From assembly GCA_017478685.1 (NCBI GenBank), contig JAFVDC010000033.1, positions 1 to 34,215 of the forward strand: a stretch of DNA of 34,215 nt, written 5' to 3'. The notes under the pieces were generated by a model. It made no database searches and was not told where the DNA came from. It saw nothing but the letters and a program-made list of their open reading frames with translations. Shown one piece after another: positions 24,205-33,133 of the stretch. The DNA comes from Bacteroidales bacterium (GTDB taxonomy: Bacteria; Bacteroidota; Bacteroidia; Bacteroidales; UBA932). The stretch's first letter is position 1. Each line of letters opens with the position of its first letter. The translations under genes and the position numbers were made by a program.

Positions 24205-25764
24205 CTATAGCCCCATCACGTGACGGCGGTCCAGGAAACGGTAGCTGGCGGCTTCGGCAATGTGGACGGGAAGGATGTCCGGCTCTCCGGCGAGGTCTGC
24301 GATGGTGCGTGAAATCTTGATGATTCGCGTATAGGCCCTGGCGCTTAGTCCCTGCCTGTCTATTATCTTCTCCAGAAGGTCCTTGCAGCCGCCCGAAAGC
24401 GGACAAAACTCTTCCAACTGCGCCCCGGACATTTCGGAGTTGGTGAATATCCCCGTCCCGCGGAAGCGTGCCTGCTGCATTTCCCGCGCCCGCACCACCC
24501 TCTCGGCAACGGCAGCGGAAGGTTCGGCCTTTCCACCATTGATAAGCGCCTGAGTCTCAACGGGATGCATCCAAAGCTGGACATCTATTCTATCCATGAT
24601 GGGCCCGGAAAGCTTTGACAGATAGGCGTTCCTGACGGTGGGCGTGCAGGTGCAGCGGTCGGCCTCTCCGTAATAGCCGCAGGGGCAGGGGTTTGTGGCC
24701 GCCACCAGCATGAACGACGCCGGATACTCAATCTTTGCCTTGAGCCTGGAAATGCACACTTTGCGGTCTTCCATGGGCCCCCGCAGCGCCTCCAGGGTAG
24801 ACTTCGGCGCTTCACAGAATTCGTCCAAGAAAAGGATCCCGCCCGTAGCCAGTGAAACCTCCCCGGGAAGGATGTTGTCTCCGCTTCCTCCTCCCAGCAG
24901 GGCCGCCTTCGAGGCCGAAATATGCGGCGCCCTGAAAGGCCTTGTCCTCATTAGGCCGAAGCCCCCGGCCGACGCTCCCGCAACGGAGTAGATTTTGGAG
25001 GTGACGGCGCTCTCTTCCAGCGTCATGGGCGGCAGAATCCCCGCCAGGGCCTTTGCAAGCGAGGTTTTTCCGCTTCCGGGGGCCCCAACCAGAAGGACAT
25101 TGTGCTGCCCTGCCGCCGCAATCTCCACGCCCCTTTTTGCAGCGTCCTGTCCCACTATTTCCGAAAAATCCATGTACTTTCGCAAAGGATGAAGGGCATT
25201 CTCACGGGCCTCACGGTAGGCTTCGGTGTTCCAGATAAGGAGGTCTTCGGCATCCTCCTCCCCGCCAAGTATCCTCAGGACATCCTCCAGCGTCTTTACC
25301 CCGTACACCTGCGTTCCCGTGTAGTCCACCGCCTCCAGGGCCGAAACCTCCGGAAGGATGCACCCCGTAAAGCCACTTTCCATGGCAAGCTCCACCATGG
25401 GCAGGGAACCGCTCACATACCGGACACTTCCGTCCAGCCCCAACTCTCCCATAATCAGGAACTTGTCCAGTAGTGGCATCTCCCTTTGGCCGGACGCCGC
25501 CACTATCCCCAGCGCAATAGGGATGTCGTAGCCGCTGCCCTGTTTGTGAAGGTCTGCGGGCGCCAGATTTATCACTATTTTCTTGCCCGGAACATGGAAT
25601 CCAAGCGCCTGGAGGGCGGTCACGGTACGTAGAAGGCTCTCCCGTACGGCGGTATCGGCCAGGCCCACAAGATGTATCCCTATCCCCAGGGTGATGTTTA
25701 TTTCCACGGTTACGGGCACGGCTTTTATGCCCGTTATCTTTGCCGAATGTATGTTGACAAGCAT
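24205..25764 (-). CDS. comM: ComM/YifB-family AAA+ ATPase (Mg-chelatase-like)
   Basis: ComM is a hexameric AAA+ helicase that promotes branch migration during integration of transformed DNA; the family is also called YifB. The 519 residues show an N-terminal ChlI-type domain (LVGLADTAVRESLLRTVTAL, GSGYDIPIALGI). Walker A is GAPGSGKTS (227-235) and Walker B GGILFLDEF. CPCGYYGEADRCTCTP is the zinc-finger-like segment typical of YifB, and a Mg-chelatase C-terminal domain follows. The length is normal. Its ATG shares one base with the stop of the upstream lipoprotein gene (TAATG), so the two are coupled. Whether the host is transformable is unknown. Confidence 0.95.
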   Translation of the reverse strand: MLVNIHSAKITGIKAVPVTVEINITLGIGIHLVGLADTAVRESLLRTVTALQALGFHVPGKKIVINLAPADLHKQGSGYDIPIALGIVAASGQREMPLLDKFLIMGELGLDGSVRYVSGSLPMVELAMESGFTGCILPEVSALEAVDYTGTQVYGVKTLEDVLRILGGEEDAEDLLIWNTEAYREARENALHPLRKYMDFSEIVGQDAAKRGVEIAAAGQHNVLLVGAPGSGKTSLAKALAGILPPMTLEESAVTSKIYSVAGASAGGFGLMRTRPFRAPHISASKAALLGGGSGDNILPGEVSLATGGILFLDEFCEAPKSTLEALRGPMEDRKVCISRLKAKIEYPASFMLVAATNPCPCGYYGEADRCTCTPTVRNAYLSKLSGPIMDRIDVQLWMHPVETQALINGGKAEPSAAVAERVVRAREMQQARFRGTGIFTNSEMSGAQLEEFCPLSGGCKDLLEKIIDRQGLSARAYTRIIKISRTIADLAGEPDILPVHIAEAASYRFLDRRHVMGL

Positions 25765-26978
25765 TACTCTGATATTGTTAAAGATGTGAAGTACCCGTTG
25801 AAGTCAAGCGGAATCATACGCCCGCCTGCAAAGATGCGATGAACCCGGAAAGATGTATCGGAAAGGGCTGCGGCAAACACCCCGTCTTTGTAGTCGGCGC
25901 AGGCCGAACCAGCCGACACAAGGCACAGGCCCTCTTCCTCTATGGAAAAGTCCGTGTTTTCGGCATGAATCATTGTAACCTTGTCGTCAATGCCGGTGAC
26001 AAGGTGCGCCAGGGAAACGCCGTCGGAGTAGATGTCCGGAATGCCGCCGCGGCGGCTTGTTACCTGGTGGCGGATTCCGTCCTTGGACCTTATCCAGTGT
26101 GTGGTGATGTTCCCGGCCACGGAATACCCCTTTATCATCATCTCCTCCCCAAGTTCCATGAGCCGGCAAAGGTGGATGTCCTCCGTTTCTCCAACGCCCA
26201 TGGAATGAAAGGCTTCTCCTGCCACCAGGCACAGGCTGGACGGGCTTTCGCCGCGGCGCTCGCTCCGGTAAACGGTGCCGTCCCGCACGCGGATGTCATA
26301 GATTGCCCCGCCCTTGTTCGGCGTAACGGCCTTAATGTCTTCGGCCCCCTTTATTATATGGTATTCCGTGGTGGCCGAATCTCCATTCCTGATGGGAATC
26401 CCGTAAACGAAGTAAACCCCGCTGGTGTCCCTCGTGAAGGAGCCCGTAACCGTGCCGGCGCCGGTGGAAAAGACCTCCTCGCCATTTATCCTGTAGCAAA
26501 GGCCCTTCCCTCCCGGACGCTGCCCCAGGGTATGTATGCGGCCGTTTTCCGTGAAAAGTCCCTTGATCAGTTCCTCGGCGGGGATAGTAAGCCGATGCTC
26601 TCCGTTGCAGAAAACCTCCGTGGTTCCGCCTTCGGCGATGTCCGTCCACATGCGCCCCTCCAGAATCCTTATCCTGGCTGGGTCCGGACGCGGCCCGGCC
26701 GAAGCCTTGGCAACCTCCGTGCTGTCCAGAAACAGCACGGCTTCGGCCCCGCGGAAATCCCCTTCCCGCCATTTTGCCCAGTCCGGAAAACGGAGGGCCG
26801 TAAAGTAGATGCCGCCCTTTACCGGCTTCCCTATGGCCGAAGTGTCCTCCCGCTCACCGGCATTGGCCATATAAGAGCGTGGCCCCCGGCTGTACCAGCG
26901 GGGCAGGGTATCCATCAGTGGTTTTTTACATGAAATCAGCGTGGCGGCAAGCGCCAGCGTAAAGACAAATCTCCTCAT
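25764..26978 (-). CDS. Lipoprotein of unknown function
   Basis: I do not recognise this 404-residue protein. From the ATG at 26978 it has a clear lipoprotein signal (LALAATLISCKK). A beta-rich body follows with repeated short strands, no transmembrane helix and no recognised catalytic motif. Repeated patterns such as GGIYFTALRFPDW, GAIYDIRVRDG and DYKDGVFAAALSD might indicate a propeller-like fold. A TTG at 26987 would only add three residues. It is coupled to comM by a one-base overlap and lies 84 bases after ispE. A surface or periplasmic role is all that can be said. Confidence 0.75.
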   Translation of the reverse strand: MRRFVFTLALAATLISCKKPLMDTLPRWYSRGPRSYMANAGEREDTSAIGKPVKGGIYFTALRFPDWAKWREGDFRGAEAVLFLDSTEVAKASAGPRPDPARIRILEGRMWTDIAEGGTTEVFCNGEHRLTIPAEELIKGLFTENGRIHTLGQRPGGKGLCYRINGEEVFSTGAGTVTGSFTRDTSGVYFVYGIPIRNGDSATTEYHIIKGAEDIKAVTPNKGGAIYDIRVRDGTVYRSERRGESPSSLCLVAGEAFHSMGVGETEDIHLCRLMELGEEMMIKGYSVAGNITTHWIRSKDGIRHQVTSRRGGIPDIYSDGVSLAHLVTGIDDKVTMIHAENTDFSIEEEGLCLVSAGSACADYKDGVFAAALSDTSFRVHRIFAGGRMIPLDFNGYFTSLTISE

Positions 26979-27062
26979 GGCTCGCAAGTTTTTCCCTCAC
27001 AAGGTCGGGAGTTGCGGGCTCAAAAACAAGAATCCTAATAAAAGTTTTGCTGTTTCTAAGGA

Positions 27063-27896
27063 TTAGGGACGAAAAAGCGCATATAGGGACGAACCGCTGC
27101 CGCTCATCGCCACATACAACGCTCCCCGTAAATAAATATCAGCCTTTATTTCGGCCAATTTGGGGTATTTTGCAAAGACCGTTTCCTCAAAATCGTTCTT
27201 CAAGTCCTCCTTCCAGGTGGAAGGGTCCTGCCTCAAAACCTCCGCCAGCGGCTTCTCCGGAATGCGGGGGACTATGCCGCGATATGCGTCGGCCGTGGAG
27301 ACGGAAATGCCCTCCGGAACAATTACCTCCAGCCTGAGGTCCCCAAGGTCCAGCGGGAACGGCTCCAGGATTTCTCCACGGCCGCTTCCCATCATGGGCA
27401 CATTATATATAAAAAACGCGCAGTCGCTTCCAAGACGGGCGGCGTACCCCGCCAGAGTGTCGTCCGTGAGCCCCAGTTCCGCAAGTTCGGAGATCATCTT
27501 GAGCGCAAAGGCGGCATCGGCCGAACCTCCCCCAAGCCCGGCACCCACCGGATTGGTCTTCTCCAGGAAGATTTTCATGGGCGGCAGTTTGAAGTCGTCG
27601 GCAAGCATCATGTATGCCTTGGCTGTGAGGTCTTTGAGCGGATCCCAGTCCACACCTTCCTTCCGGGCAATTGTAATCATGAGTTTGCCGTCCGGGGAAA
27701 TAGCCTGGGAAAGATTTCCGTATTTTTCCTGCAGCGGGCCGATAGTACGGCTGTAATCGTCTCCGGTAATAATCTCCAGGGTATCTGTGAGGCCGAAATA
27801 AGGGACGAACAGCGTTTCAAGGTCATGGTAGCCGTCCGGGCGCTTCCTGAGCACGTTGAGGCCCAGGTTTATCTTGACATTTGGGCGCGTAATCAT
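27063..27896 (-). CDS. ispE: 4-diphosphocytidyl-2-C-methyl-D-erythritol kinase IspE
   Basis: IspE phosphorylates CDP-methylerythritol with ATP in the MEP isoprenoid pathway, in the cytosol. It is a GHMP kinase. PNVKINLGLNVLRKRPDGYH (residues 5-24) is the family's opening, with the catalytic lysine and the substrate loop. NPVGAGLGGGSADAAF (115-130) is the GHMP ATP-binding glycine loop. The C-terminus closes with MSGSGSSLYALF. The 277 residues are usual. It starts four bases after tsaE, so the two form an operon. Confidence 0.96.
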   Translation of the reverse strand: MITRPNVKINLGLNVLRKRPDGYHDLETLFVPYFGLTDTLEIITGDDYSRTIGPLQEKYGNLSQAISPDGKLMITIARKEGVDWDPLKDLTAKAYMMLADDFKLPPMKIFLEKTNPVGAGLGGGSADAAFALKMISELAELGLTDDTLAGYAARLGSDCAFFIYNVPMMGSGRGEILEPFPLDLGDLRLEVIVPEGISVSTADAYRGIVPRIPEKPLAEVLRQDPSTWKEDLKNDFEETVFAKYPKLAEIKADIYLRGALYVAMSGSGSSLYALFRP

Positions 27897-27900
27897 GGCC

Positions 27901-28326
27901 TCAGTCCTCCCAGCTTACCAGCCTGCTGCCATCCGGCTGCACTGTAATATACACTTTCAGGGTTTCTTCCGGCAGGAGTTCCTCTATGTTTTCCGGCCAC
28001 TCCATAAGGCACAGATACCCGCTGTCCAGGTAGTCGTAAAGCCCAAGGTCCAGGGCCTCCGACAGGCGGTTTATGCGGTAGAAGTCAAAGTGAAACACCG
28101 GCTCCCCTGCAGCGGAGCGGTATTCGTTGAGGATTGCAAACGTAGGAGAGCTCACGGCATCATCGCGTACGCCAAGCTGGTGACAGATTGCCGTGGTAAA
28201 AGTGGTTTTTCCGGCACCCATTGGCGCGTAGAACGCTATAAGCCGGTTATTGCCTATCTCTTTGAGGAATGTTTCCGCCGCAGCGGGCAGCTCCTGAAGG
28301 CCGCGAATTTCAATATTGTGTTTCAC
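27901..28326 (-). CDS. tsaE: tRNA threonylcarbamoyladenosine biosynthesis ATPase TsaE
   Basis: TsaE is the small ATPase that works with TsaB and TsaD to make the t6A modification at position 37 of tRNAs. The 141 residues carry Walker A GAGKTT, followed by the family's VSSPTFAILNEY, FHFDFYRI and LCLMEWPENIEELLPEE, which includes the conserved EW-P-E. The length is typical. It lies 26 bases after the EnvC-like gene and four bases before ispE. Confidence 0.95.
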   Translation of the reverse strand: MKHNIEIRGLQELPAAAETFLKEIGNNRLIAFYAPMGAGKTTFTTAICHQLGVRDDAVSSPTFAILNEYRSAAGEPVFHFDFYRINRLSEALDLGLYDYLDSGYLCLMEWPENIEELLPEETLKVYITVQPDGSRLVSWED

Positions 28327-28352
28327 TTATGTAAATGTACAGGTAATCTCTC

Positions 28353-29558
28353 TTAATCCCTGAGCCAACTCTCCGGGTTCTGGGGGGTGGTGCCGTTCCA
28401 GAGTTCAAAGTGGAAGAGGTCTTCCCCGCCTATTGTGTCTACGGTGCCGACAATCTGGCCGGTCTTGACCTTTTCTCCGGGTTTCACGGCCACAGTGGCA
28501 AGTTTGGAGTAGAGGGTGTAGTAGGCCCCGTGGTTCACAAGGACGCACTGGTTGTAACCGGGCAGCACCACTATCTGGCTCACGGTGCCGTTAAAGACGG
28601 CCCGGGCCTGCGTGCCGCGCTTCACGGCAAGCGTAACTCCGTTATTCTGGGGAAGTTCCACGTTCTGATACACGGGATGCCTGTGCTTGCCGAAGCGCTC
28701 CACAATGGCGCCCTCCACCGGCCACGGCAGGCGGCCCTTGTTGGAGGCGAACTCGTTGGAAAGCTTGGCGTCAATGACCGTAGATGTCTTCTTGCCGCCC
28801 TTTGAGCCTGAACCCTTGCCGCTGCCGCCTTTACTCTGCTGCTGGCGTATGAGGTCTGCGATTTTCTTGTTGAGGGCTTCCTTCTGGCGGTTTTTCTCAC
28901 GAAGCTGGGACTCGTACTTCTTCCTGTCCTTTGAAAGTTTCTCCACAAGGCGGCTACTCTCGTCTTCCTCCGACCGGAGTTTGGAGCGCTCGGACACCAC
29001 CTGCCTCCTGACATCGGCCTCAGTGGCCCTCAGGGACTCCAGACGCTCTTTCTCAACCTCCAGGGCGGCCGAAGTCTCGCGGATGCGGGTTGCCTGCGCG
29101 CCCATTTCGGAAGCCAGGGACCGGAGGTACCCGAAACGCCTGAATCCCTGCCCTATTGACTGACTGGAGAGCACGTACATGTACCACATCCGGCTGTCGC
29201 GGTTTTTGTAAGTGCTTCTGACAAGGCGTGAATAGTAGGCCGAGAGGGTGTCGTGGCGTGCCTGGAGTTTCCCGATGTCCGCGCGGCAGGTGCGGATGGA
29301 GTCGTCCAGGATGCGAAGTGCCTGGTCGGATGCCGCAATTAGCTTTTCACGCGCCTGGATCTTGCTTTTCACAAGGGAAAGCTTTGTCAGTTCCTTCTCC
29401 TTTGCCGAAGAATTGTCCTTGAGCTGGCGGTTGAGCACGGCAATCTCCTTCTCCAGCTGGGCCCTCTGGCTTTCCAGCTTCTTCATGGAGGATTTCTGGG
29501 CCGAAAGCGGAAGCGCCGCCGCCAAGGCAAGAAGTACTATGACAAGGACCTTTCTCAT
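28353..29558 (-). CDS. EnvC-like murein hydrolase activator (degenerate M23/LytM)
   Basis: The 401 residues have a Sec signal peptide (LALAAALPLSAQ), two long coiled-coil stretches (about 22-100 and 155-250), a basic Gly/Ser/Lys linker and a C-terminal LytM/M23 domain (about 270-400). In active M23 enzymes zinc is held by a histidine before the G-I-D segment and by an HxH. Here those places read NNGVTL and DLFHFEL, and the Y-x-H-L site is YSKL. Several zinc ligands are missing, so this is likely an activator of cell-division amidases, as EnvC is, rather than an enzyme. It overlaps the upstream TPR gene by four bases. Confidence 0.88.
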   Translation of the reverse strand: MRKVLVIVLLALAAALPLSAQKSSMKKLESQRAQLEKEIAVLNRQLKDNSSAKEKELTKLSLVKSKIQAREKLIAASDQALRILDDSIRTCRADIGKLQARHDTLSAYYSRLVRSTYKNRDSRMWYMYVLSSQSIGQGFRRFGYLRSLASEMGAQATRIRETSAALEVEKERLESLRATEADVRRQVVSERSKLRSEEDESSRLVEKLSKDRKKYESQLREKNRQKEALNKKIADLIRQQQSKGGSGKGSGSKGGKKTSTVIDAKLSNEFASNKGRLPWPVEGAIVERFGKHRHPVYQNVELPQNNGVTLAVKRGTQARAVFNGTVSQIVVLPGYNQCVLVNHGAYYTLYSKLATVAVKPGEKVKTGQIVGTVDTIGGEDLFHFELWNGTTPQNPESWLRD

Positions 29559-31179
29559 TGCTCCAGACGTTTTGCGAGATTAAGATATACCTTTGCGGAG
29601 TCTTCCTCCCCAAGCACCCTGAGGACTTCGGCATAATGCCTGAGAATGACCGGGCTCTCCTTGCCGCCGTAAAGCATGGCGTGCTTGAAGAATGGCTTGG
29701 CCTCAAGGTCCTTGCCCTGAAGATGGAGTATCCAGCCGAAGGTGTCCAGGTAGGTGGCGTTGTCCGGTTCGGCCTCGATTGTCTTCTTGGACATGGTGTA
29801 GGCCTTCTTGAGTTTCCGGCCCTCCTCCGAGAGGTAATAGGCGTAGTTGTTGAGCACCGGGGCGTACGAAGGGTCTATCTTGAGGGCTTTGTCGTAGGCC
29901 TTGAAAGCCTCCTTGGTGTTGCCCTTTGAATGGTAGGCGTCCCCAAGCTGGGACCACGACGACAGCTGAACCTTGGTGTCCTTGGGGTAATTCTTTATGA
30001 GATGCCGGCAGTTGCCGATAATGGCGTCGTAATCCTCAAGCTGGTAGTTTGCCATGTTGGCGTAGTCCATGAACCCAAGCTCCCGGAAGTGGCCGAACGC
30101 CTCAAGGGATGCGTCCCTCATGGCTTCCCACTTGCCCTGAAGGGAAAGCACCTGGATGTAGGTGGCGGTCATGGAAACGCTCTCCGGGAAGGCCTTGGCG
30201 GCAAGGTAGAAGTAGTTTTCGGCCTCTTCCTTGCGCCCCGTGGAGAAGAAGTAGGAGCCCACCGTAGTGTAGAGGGAACTGTCTGCGGGGGAATTCTCCA
30301 CGGCAAGCACCGCAAGGGTGTCAAAACCGCTCCTGTGGGCCTGGACCTGCTTGGGGTCTATTGTGCGGGTGATGTTCCCTATGTACATGCTCTTGGACTG
30401 GGCGGGGATGTCCGGGGAAGAGAAAAAGGGCCGAAGGGTCTTGAAATATGCGGGGAAATCCCTTTCGCGCCTGTAAACCTCTGACATTCCAAGGGTTGCG
30501 GGGATATAAGAGCTGTCAAGGGAAAGGGCCTCCGAGTAACGGGCGCGGGCCAGGGAGTCCTTGAAATCGGCCAGATACGAATCCCCGAGCATGGAGAGGA
30601 TCTGGGGCGACGAGAACTCATGGTTGAAATCCTCCAGGGACTCCAGGGCAAGGTCCGGGCGGCCCATGGCCTGGTAGATGTCGTGGCGGGTGGCGGCGAC
30701 GGACTCCGACGGCCCCCTCTGGGACTCTATCTCCTTCAGGGCCTCAAGGGCCTTGTCAAAGTCTTTCTGGGCAAGGTACACCTCCAGAAGCTCATACGGG
30801 AGCGACTGGTTGGCGGGGAAGTCCTTCACAAGGGACTCATAAACTGCTTTTCCTTCGGCCCCGCGTCCCTGGGTAAGGTACAGGCGGGCAAGGGTTCGGC
30901 GGTACCAGAAGTTGGTGCTGTCAAGGGCCACGGCCTTCTCAAGGGATACGCGGGCGGCGTCCACCTGGTTTTGCCGAAGCTGGGTCTGGGCAAGGTAGTA
31001 CCACACGGCGTCGGATTCCGGGGAAGCCACGCTGAGGGTCCCGAGAATGCGGCCGGCTTTCTCAAATTCTCCGTTTGAATATAGGGATACGGCGTCTACC
31101 AGATTGGACTCCACCGTTTGCGCCCTTAAGGGGAGCAACAGGGCCAAAATGGCCGGGCCGATACGATTGCTTTTTTCAT
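29555..31179 (-). CDS. Secreted TPR protein, signal peptide broken by a 5-base duplication
   Basis: About 530 residues from the TTG at 31147 form a series of TPR helices (for example SESDAVWYYLAQTQLRQNQ without its first residue, SKGNTKEAFKAYDKALKID, then SYAPVLNNYAYYLSEEGRKL). Such proteins sit before EnvC-like genes in many Bacteroidota and act in the periplasm. The best start is the ATG at 31179, five bases after a -7 box: it reads MKKAIVSA and then loses the frame. Removing one copy of the tandem CGGCC at 31148-31157 joins it to ILALLLPLRAQ, a perfect signal peptide. As written, translation from 31179 would stop early. This may be mutation, switching or error; the rest of the gene is intact. 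Confidence 0.8.
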
Positions 31180-31184
31180 CCTTG

Positions 31185-31192
31185 CAAAATTA
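31185..31192 (-). promoter_or_regulatory. -7 box of the TPR-EnvC-tsaE-ispE operon
   Basis: On the reverse strand TAATTTTG matches TAnnTTTG and ends five bases before the ATG at 31179. A TTTG further upstream is about 25 bases away, longer than usual. The box position is the main support for the 31179 start, and hence for the signal-peptide frameshift. Confidence 0.55.
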
Positions 31193-31265
31193 CACGATTT
31201 TTCCGATTTTTGTGTAACAAATACCGCACCTTTTGAAACGTTTCTACGCAAAACTGCATCTTATT

Positions 31266-31829
31266 ATGTGGGCAAGGGACGAAGAATCCCTTGGAGGCCG
31301 TCGGCCCCTGGAGGAGTTGGCGGCTGCGTGCCAAGGTTCGGACAGGAAGGCCCAAAAACGCCTGTTCGACGCCCTGGCCCCCAAGATGATGGCAGTTTGC
31401 CTGCGGTATATGGGAAACCGTGAAGATGCCGAAGACGTGCTTCAGGAAGGCTTTGTGACGCTTTTTACAAAGCTGGACTCCTACAGCGGCGCCGGTTCCT
31501 TCGAAGGCTGGGCCAGAAAGATATTTGTAAACACTGCGCTGATGCACCTCAGGAAAAACAATGTCCTGGGAGACTCGGAAGACATTCTGGAAGCGCGGTC
31601 GCTGTCCTCGGAAGAGGCCACGCCGCTTCAGAAGATTGGCTACGCGGAACTGATGAAACTCATTTCATCCCTTCCCCCGGATGCCAGGACTGTTTTCAAC
31701 ATGTATGTGGTGGAAGGCTATTCCCACAAGGAGATTGCCGCCACGCTGGGTTGCACGGAGGCCACTTCCCGCTCAAAGCTTCAGCGGGCAAGGGTACAGC
31801 TGCAGGAAATGATTAAAGCAAGAAGATGA
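31266..31829 (+). CDS. ECF-type RNA polymerase sigma factor
   Basis: This extracytoplasmic-function sigma factor would direct RNA polymerase to a small regulon. From the ATG at 31266 it has 187 residues. Region 2 is seen in APKMMAVCLRYMGNREDAED and VLQEGFVTLF. Region 4 has a helix-turn-helix, YSHKEIAATLGCTEATSRSK, after LPPDARTVFNMYVVEGY. A TTG at 31233 would add eleven atypical residues. The stop overlaps the start of the next gene (ATGA). That neighbour has an N-terminal anti-sigma-like tail, so the pair may form a signalling unit. Confidence 0.93.
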   Translation: MWARDEESLGGRRPLEELAAACQGSDRKAQKRLFDALAPKMMAVCLRYMGNREDAEDVLQEGFVTLFTKLDSYSGAGSFEGWARKIFVNTALMHLRKNNVLGDSEDILEARSLSSEEATPLQKIGYAELMKLISSLPPDARTVFNMYVVEGYSHKEIAATLGCTEATSRSKLQRARVQLQEMIKARR

Positions 31830-32956
31830 GAGACCAAGATATAAGAGAGATGTTGTATAACGCGGAGGAGCCTGTATCCCCCGGCGTTTGGAGTGCAGTG
31901 GAGGCCGGGCTCAATGCCCGCCGCAAGGTTGTGCCCGCATGGCTCTGGAGCGCAGTGGCCGTTGCCGCGGCGGCAGCCGTTGCGGCCGGTGTTTTCCTTT
32001 GGAGGCCCTCCGGTCTCAAGTTGGAAGAGTTCTCTCCCTCATCACAACTCACTGCCCATCTGGACTATTCACTTCCCCAAAATATAGTCGAGCGCGTTCC
32101 TGAGGCCCCTTCGGCCACAGGAAGGGCTGTTTCGGCAGTTGCTTTACGGGAGGAAGCTTCCCTGGAGGCCGTACAAAACGCAACCATTAATCCAGAGGTC
32201 CTTCTGAAGGTTTCCTCCCGCCTGGCAATGCCGCCGCAAAGCTCCTGCGCCCCCACCGTCAATGACAACTCCCTCCTGAATGAACTGGCATGGGAGGCCC
32301 GGCCGCTTCCGGGAAGGGATTTCTCCCTCACCGCTTCCGGAGACATCACGGCAAGTTCCCGCGCACAGGCCTTCAGCCGCCGCAGCGCAGCCGCTCCGGC
32401 AAGCATCATGGCCGAAGGAGTTGAGTACCTTTCCGGTGACAGGCCCGGGGTTCCGTTCTCTGCCGGAATCGGCCTGAAATGGACCATATTCCCCAGATGG
32501 GCTGTGGGCACCGGGGTGCGCTACACCAACCTCCGCCGCTCGTTCATCGGAAACTACCATTCCGGACAGGGCTGGAGCGCAGACGAAAAATCCATAGACA
32601 ACACCCAGCACTGGCTTGGCGTTCCCGTCAACGTATACTTCGACATTGTGGACAGCCGCCGCTTCAAGGTACACGCCTTTGCGGGCGGCGCCGTGGACTA
32701 CCTCCTTGGCAACAAGTTCACCATCCACTCAGACAAAGACATCCTCTGGAACAAGTCCGGCACTTCGTTCCAGTGGTCGGCCAGCGTGGGGGCCGGTGCC
32801 GAATACCTCATCACCCGGCACATAGGCATCTACCTTGATCCCAGCGTACGCTACTGCTTCGGCCAGGCCGGCGGCCAGGACATCAACGGCCTGCCCGCAC
32901 ATCCGCTCCAGTTCATGCTGGAGGCCGGTGTAAGGTTCTCTATCAGCAGTTATTGA
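31826..32956 (+). CDS. One-TM protein with C-terminal outer-membrane beta-barrel domain
   Basis: The 376 residues begin with a short cytoplasmic segment (MRDQDIREMLYNAEEPVSPG), then one transmembrane helix (about 37-60, rich in Ala/Val). A low-complexity spacer follows to about 190. A beta-barrel domain of the porin/PorT-like type then ends in an aromatic-terminated strand (EAGVRFSISSY). An N-terminal tail plus TM helix beside an ECF sigma gene resembles an anti-sigma arrangement, but a barrel on the same chain is hard to place across both membranes. Such fusions are common in Bacteroidales annotations and their topology is unclear. It is translationally coupled to the sigma gene. Confidence 0.8.
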   Translation: MRDQDIREMLYNAEEPVSPGVWSAVEAGLNARRKVVPAWLWSAVAVAAAAAVAAGVFLWRPSGLKLEEFSPSSQLTAHLDYSLPQNIVERVPEAPSATGRAVSAVALREEASLEAVQNATINPEVLLKVSSRLAMPPQSSCAPTVNDNSLLNELAWEARPLPGRDFSLTASGDITASSRAQAFSRRSAAAPASIMAEGVEYLSGDRPGVPFSAGIGLKWTIFPRWAVGTGVRYTNLRRSFIGNYHSGQGWSADEKSIDNTQHWLGVPVNVYFDIVDSRRFKVHAFAGGAVDYLLGNKFTIHSDKDILWNKSGTSFQWSASVGAGAEYLITRHIGIYLDPSVRYCFGQAGGQDINGLPAHPLQFMLEAGVRFSISSY

Positions 32957-32962
32957 TTGGGG

Positions 32963-33000
32963 TGTTGATAACTTTCTCCGAAAAGAAACAAGAAAGTTAT
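32963..33000. repeat. Inverted repeat after the barrel gene
   Basis: ATAACTTTC (32968-32976) and GAAAGTTAT (32992-33000) form a perfect nine-base inverted repeat with a 15-base spacer, just after the stop at 32956. The left arm overlaps TGTTGATAACTTT, which recurs at 33076-33088. No T-run follows, so a protein site is as likely as a terminator. Confidence 0.6.
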
Positions 33001-33037
33001 TATTTATAACAATTCTAAATTACAAACCTTTATAATT

Positions 33038-33068
33038 ACCTGTTAATCAACAAATTAACAGGTTTTTT
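33038..33068 (+). terminator. Rho-independent terminator after the sigma/barrel operon
   Basis: ACCTGTTAAT (33038-33047), loop CAACAA, and ATTAACAGGT (33054-33063) form a perfect ten-base stem that runs straight into TTTTTT. It ends the sigma/barrel transcript, upstream of the nrdD promoter. Confidence 0.82.
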
Positions 33069-33125
33069 CACGCGTTGTTGATAACTTTTTTCGGGAAAAT
33101 AGTAGGAAATCCAAAAACGTTGATA

Positions 33126-33133
33126 TATCTTTG
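33126..33133 (+). promoter_or_regulatory. -7 box of the nrdD promoter
   Basis: TATCTTTG matches TAnnTTTG and lies 43 bases before the nrdD ATG, giving a leader of about 40 bases. No TTTG is seen 20 bases upstream, which would fit an activated promoter. The repeated TGTTGATAACTTTT(T)TCGG-like sequence lies about 40 bases upstream. Confidence 0.55.

Noticed and set aside
21915..27095. GGGACGAA motif seen several times (near 21922, 21949, 27065, 27083)
   Set aside because: The copies near 27065 and 27083 are explained by the ispE C-terminal codons; the two before the CotH gene alone are too short to call a repeat family.
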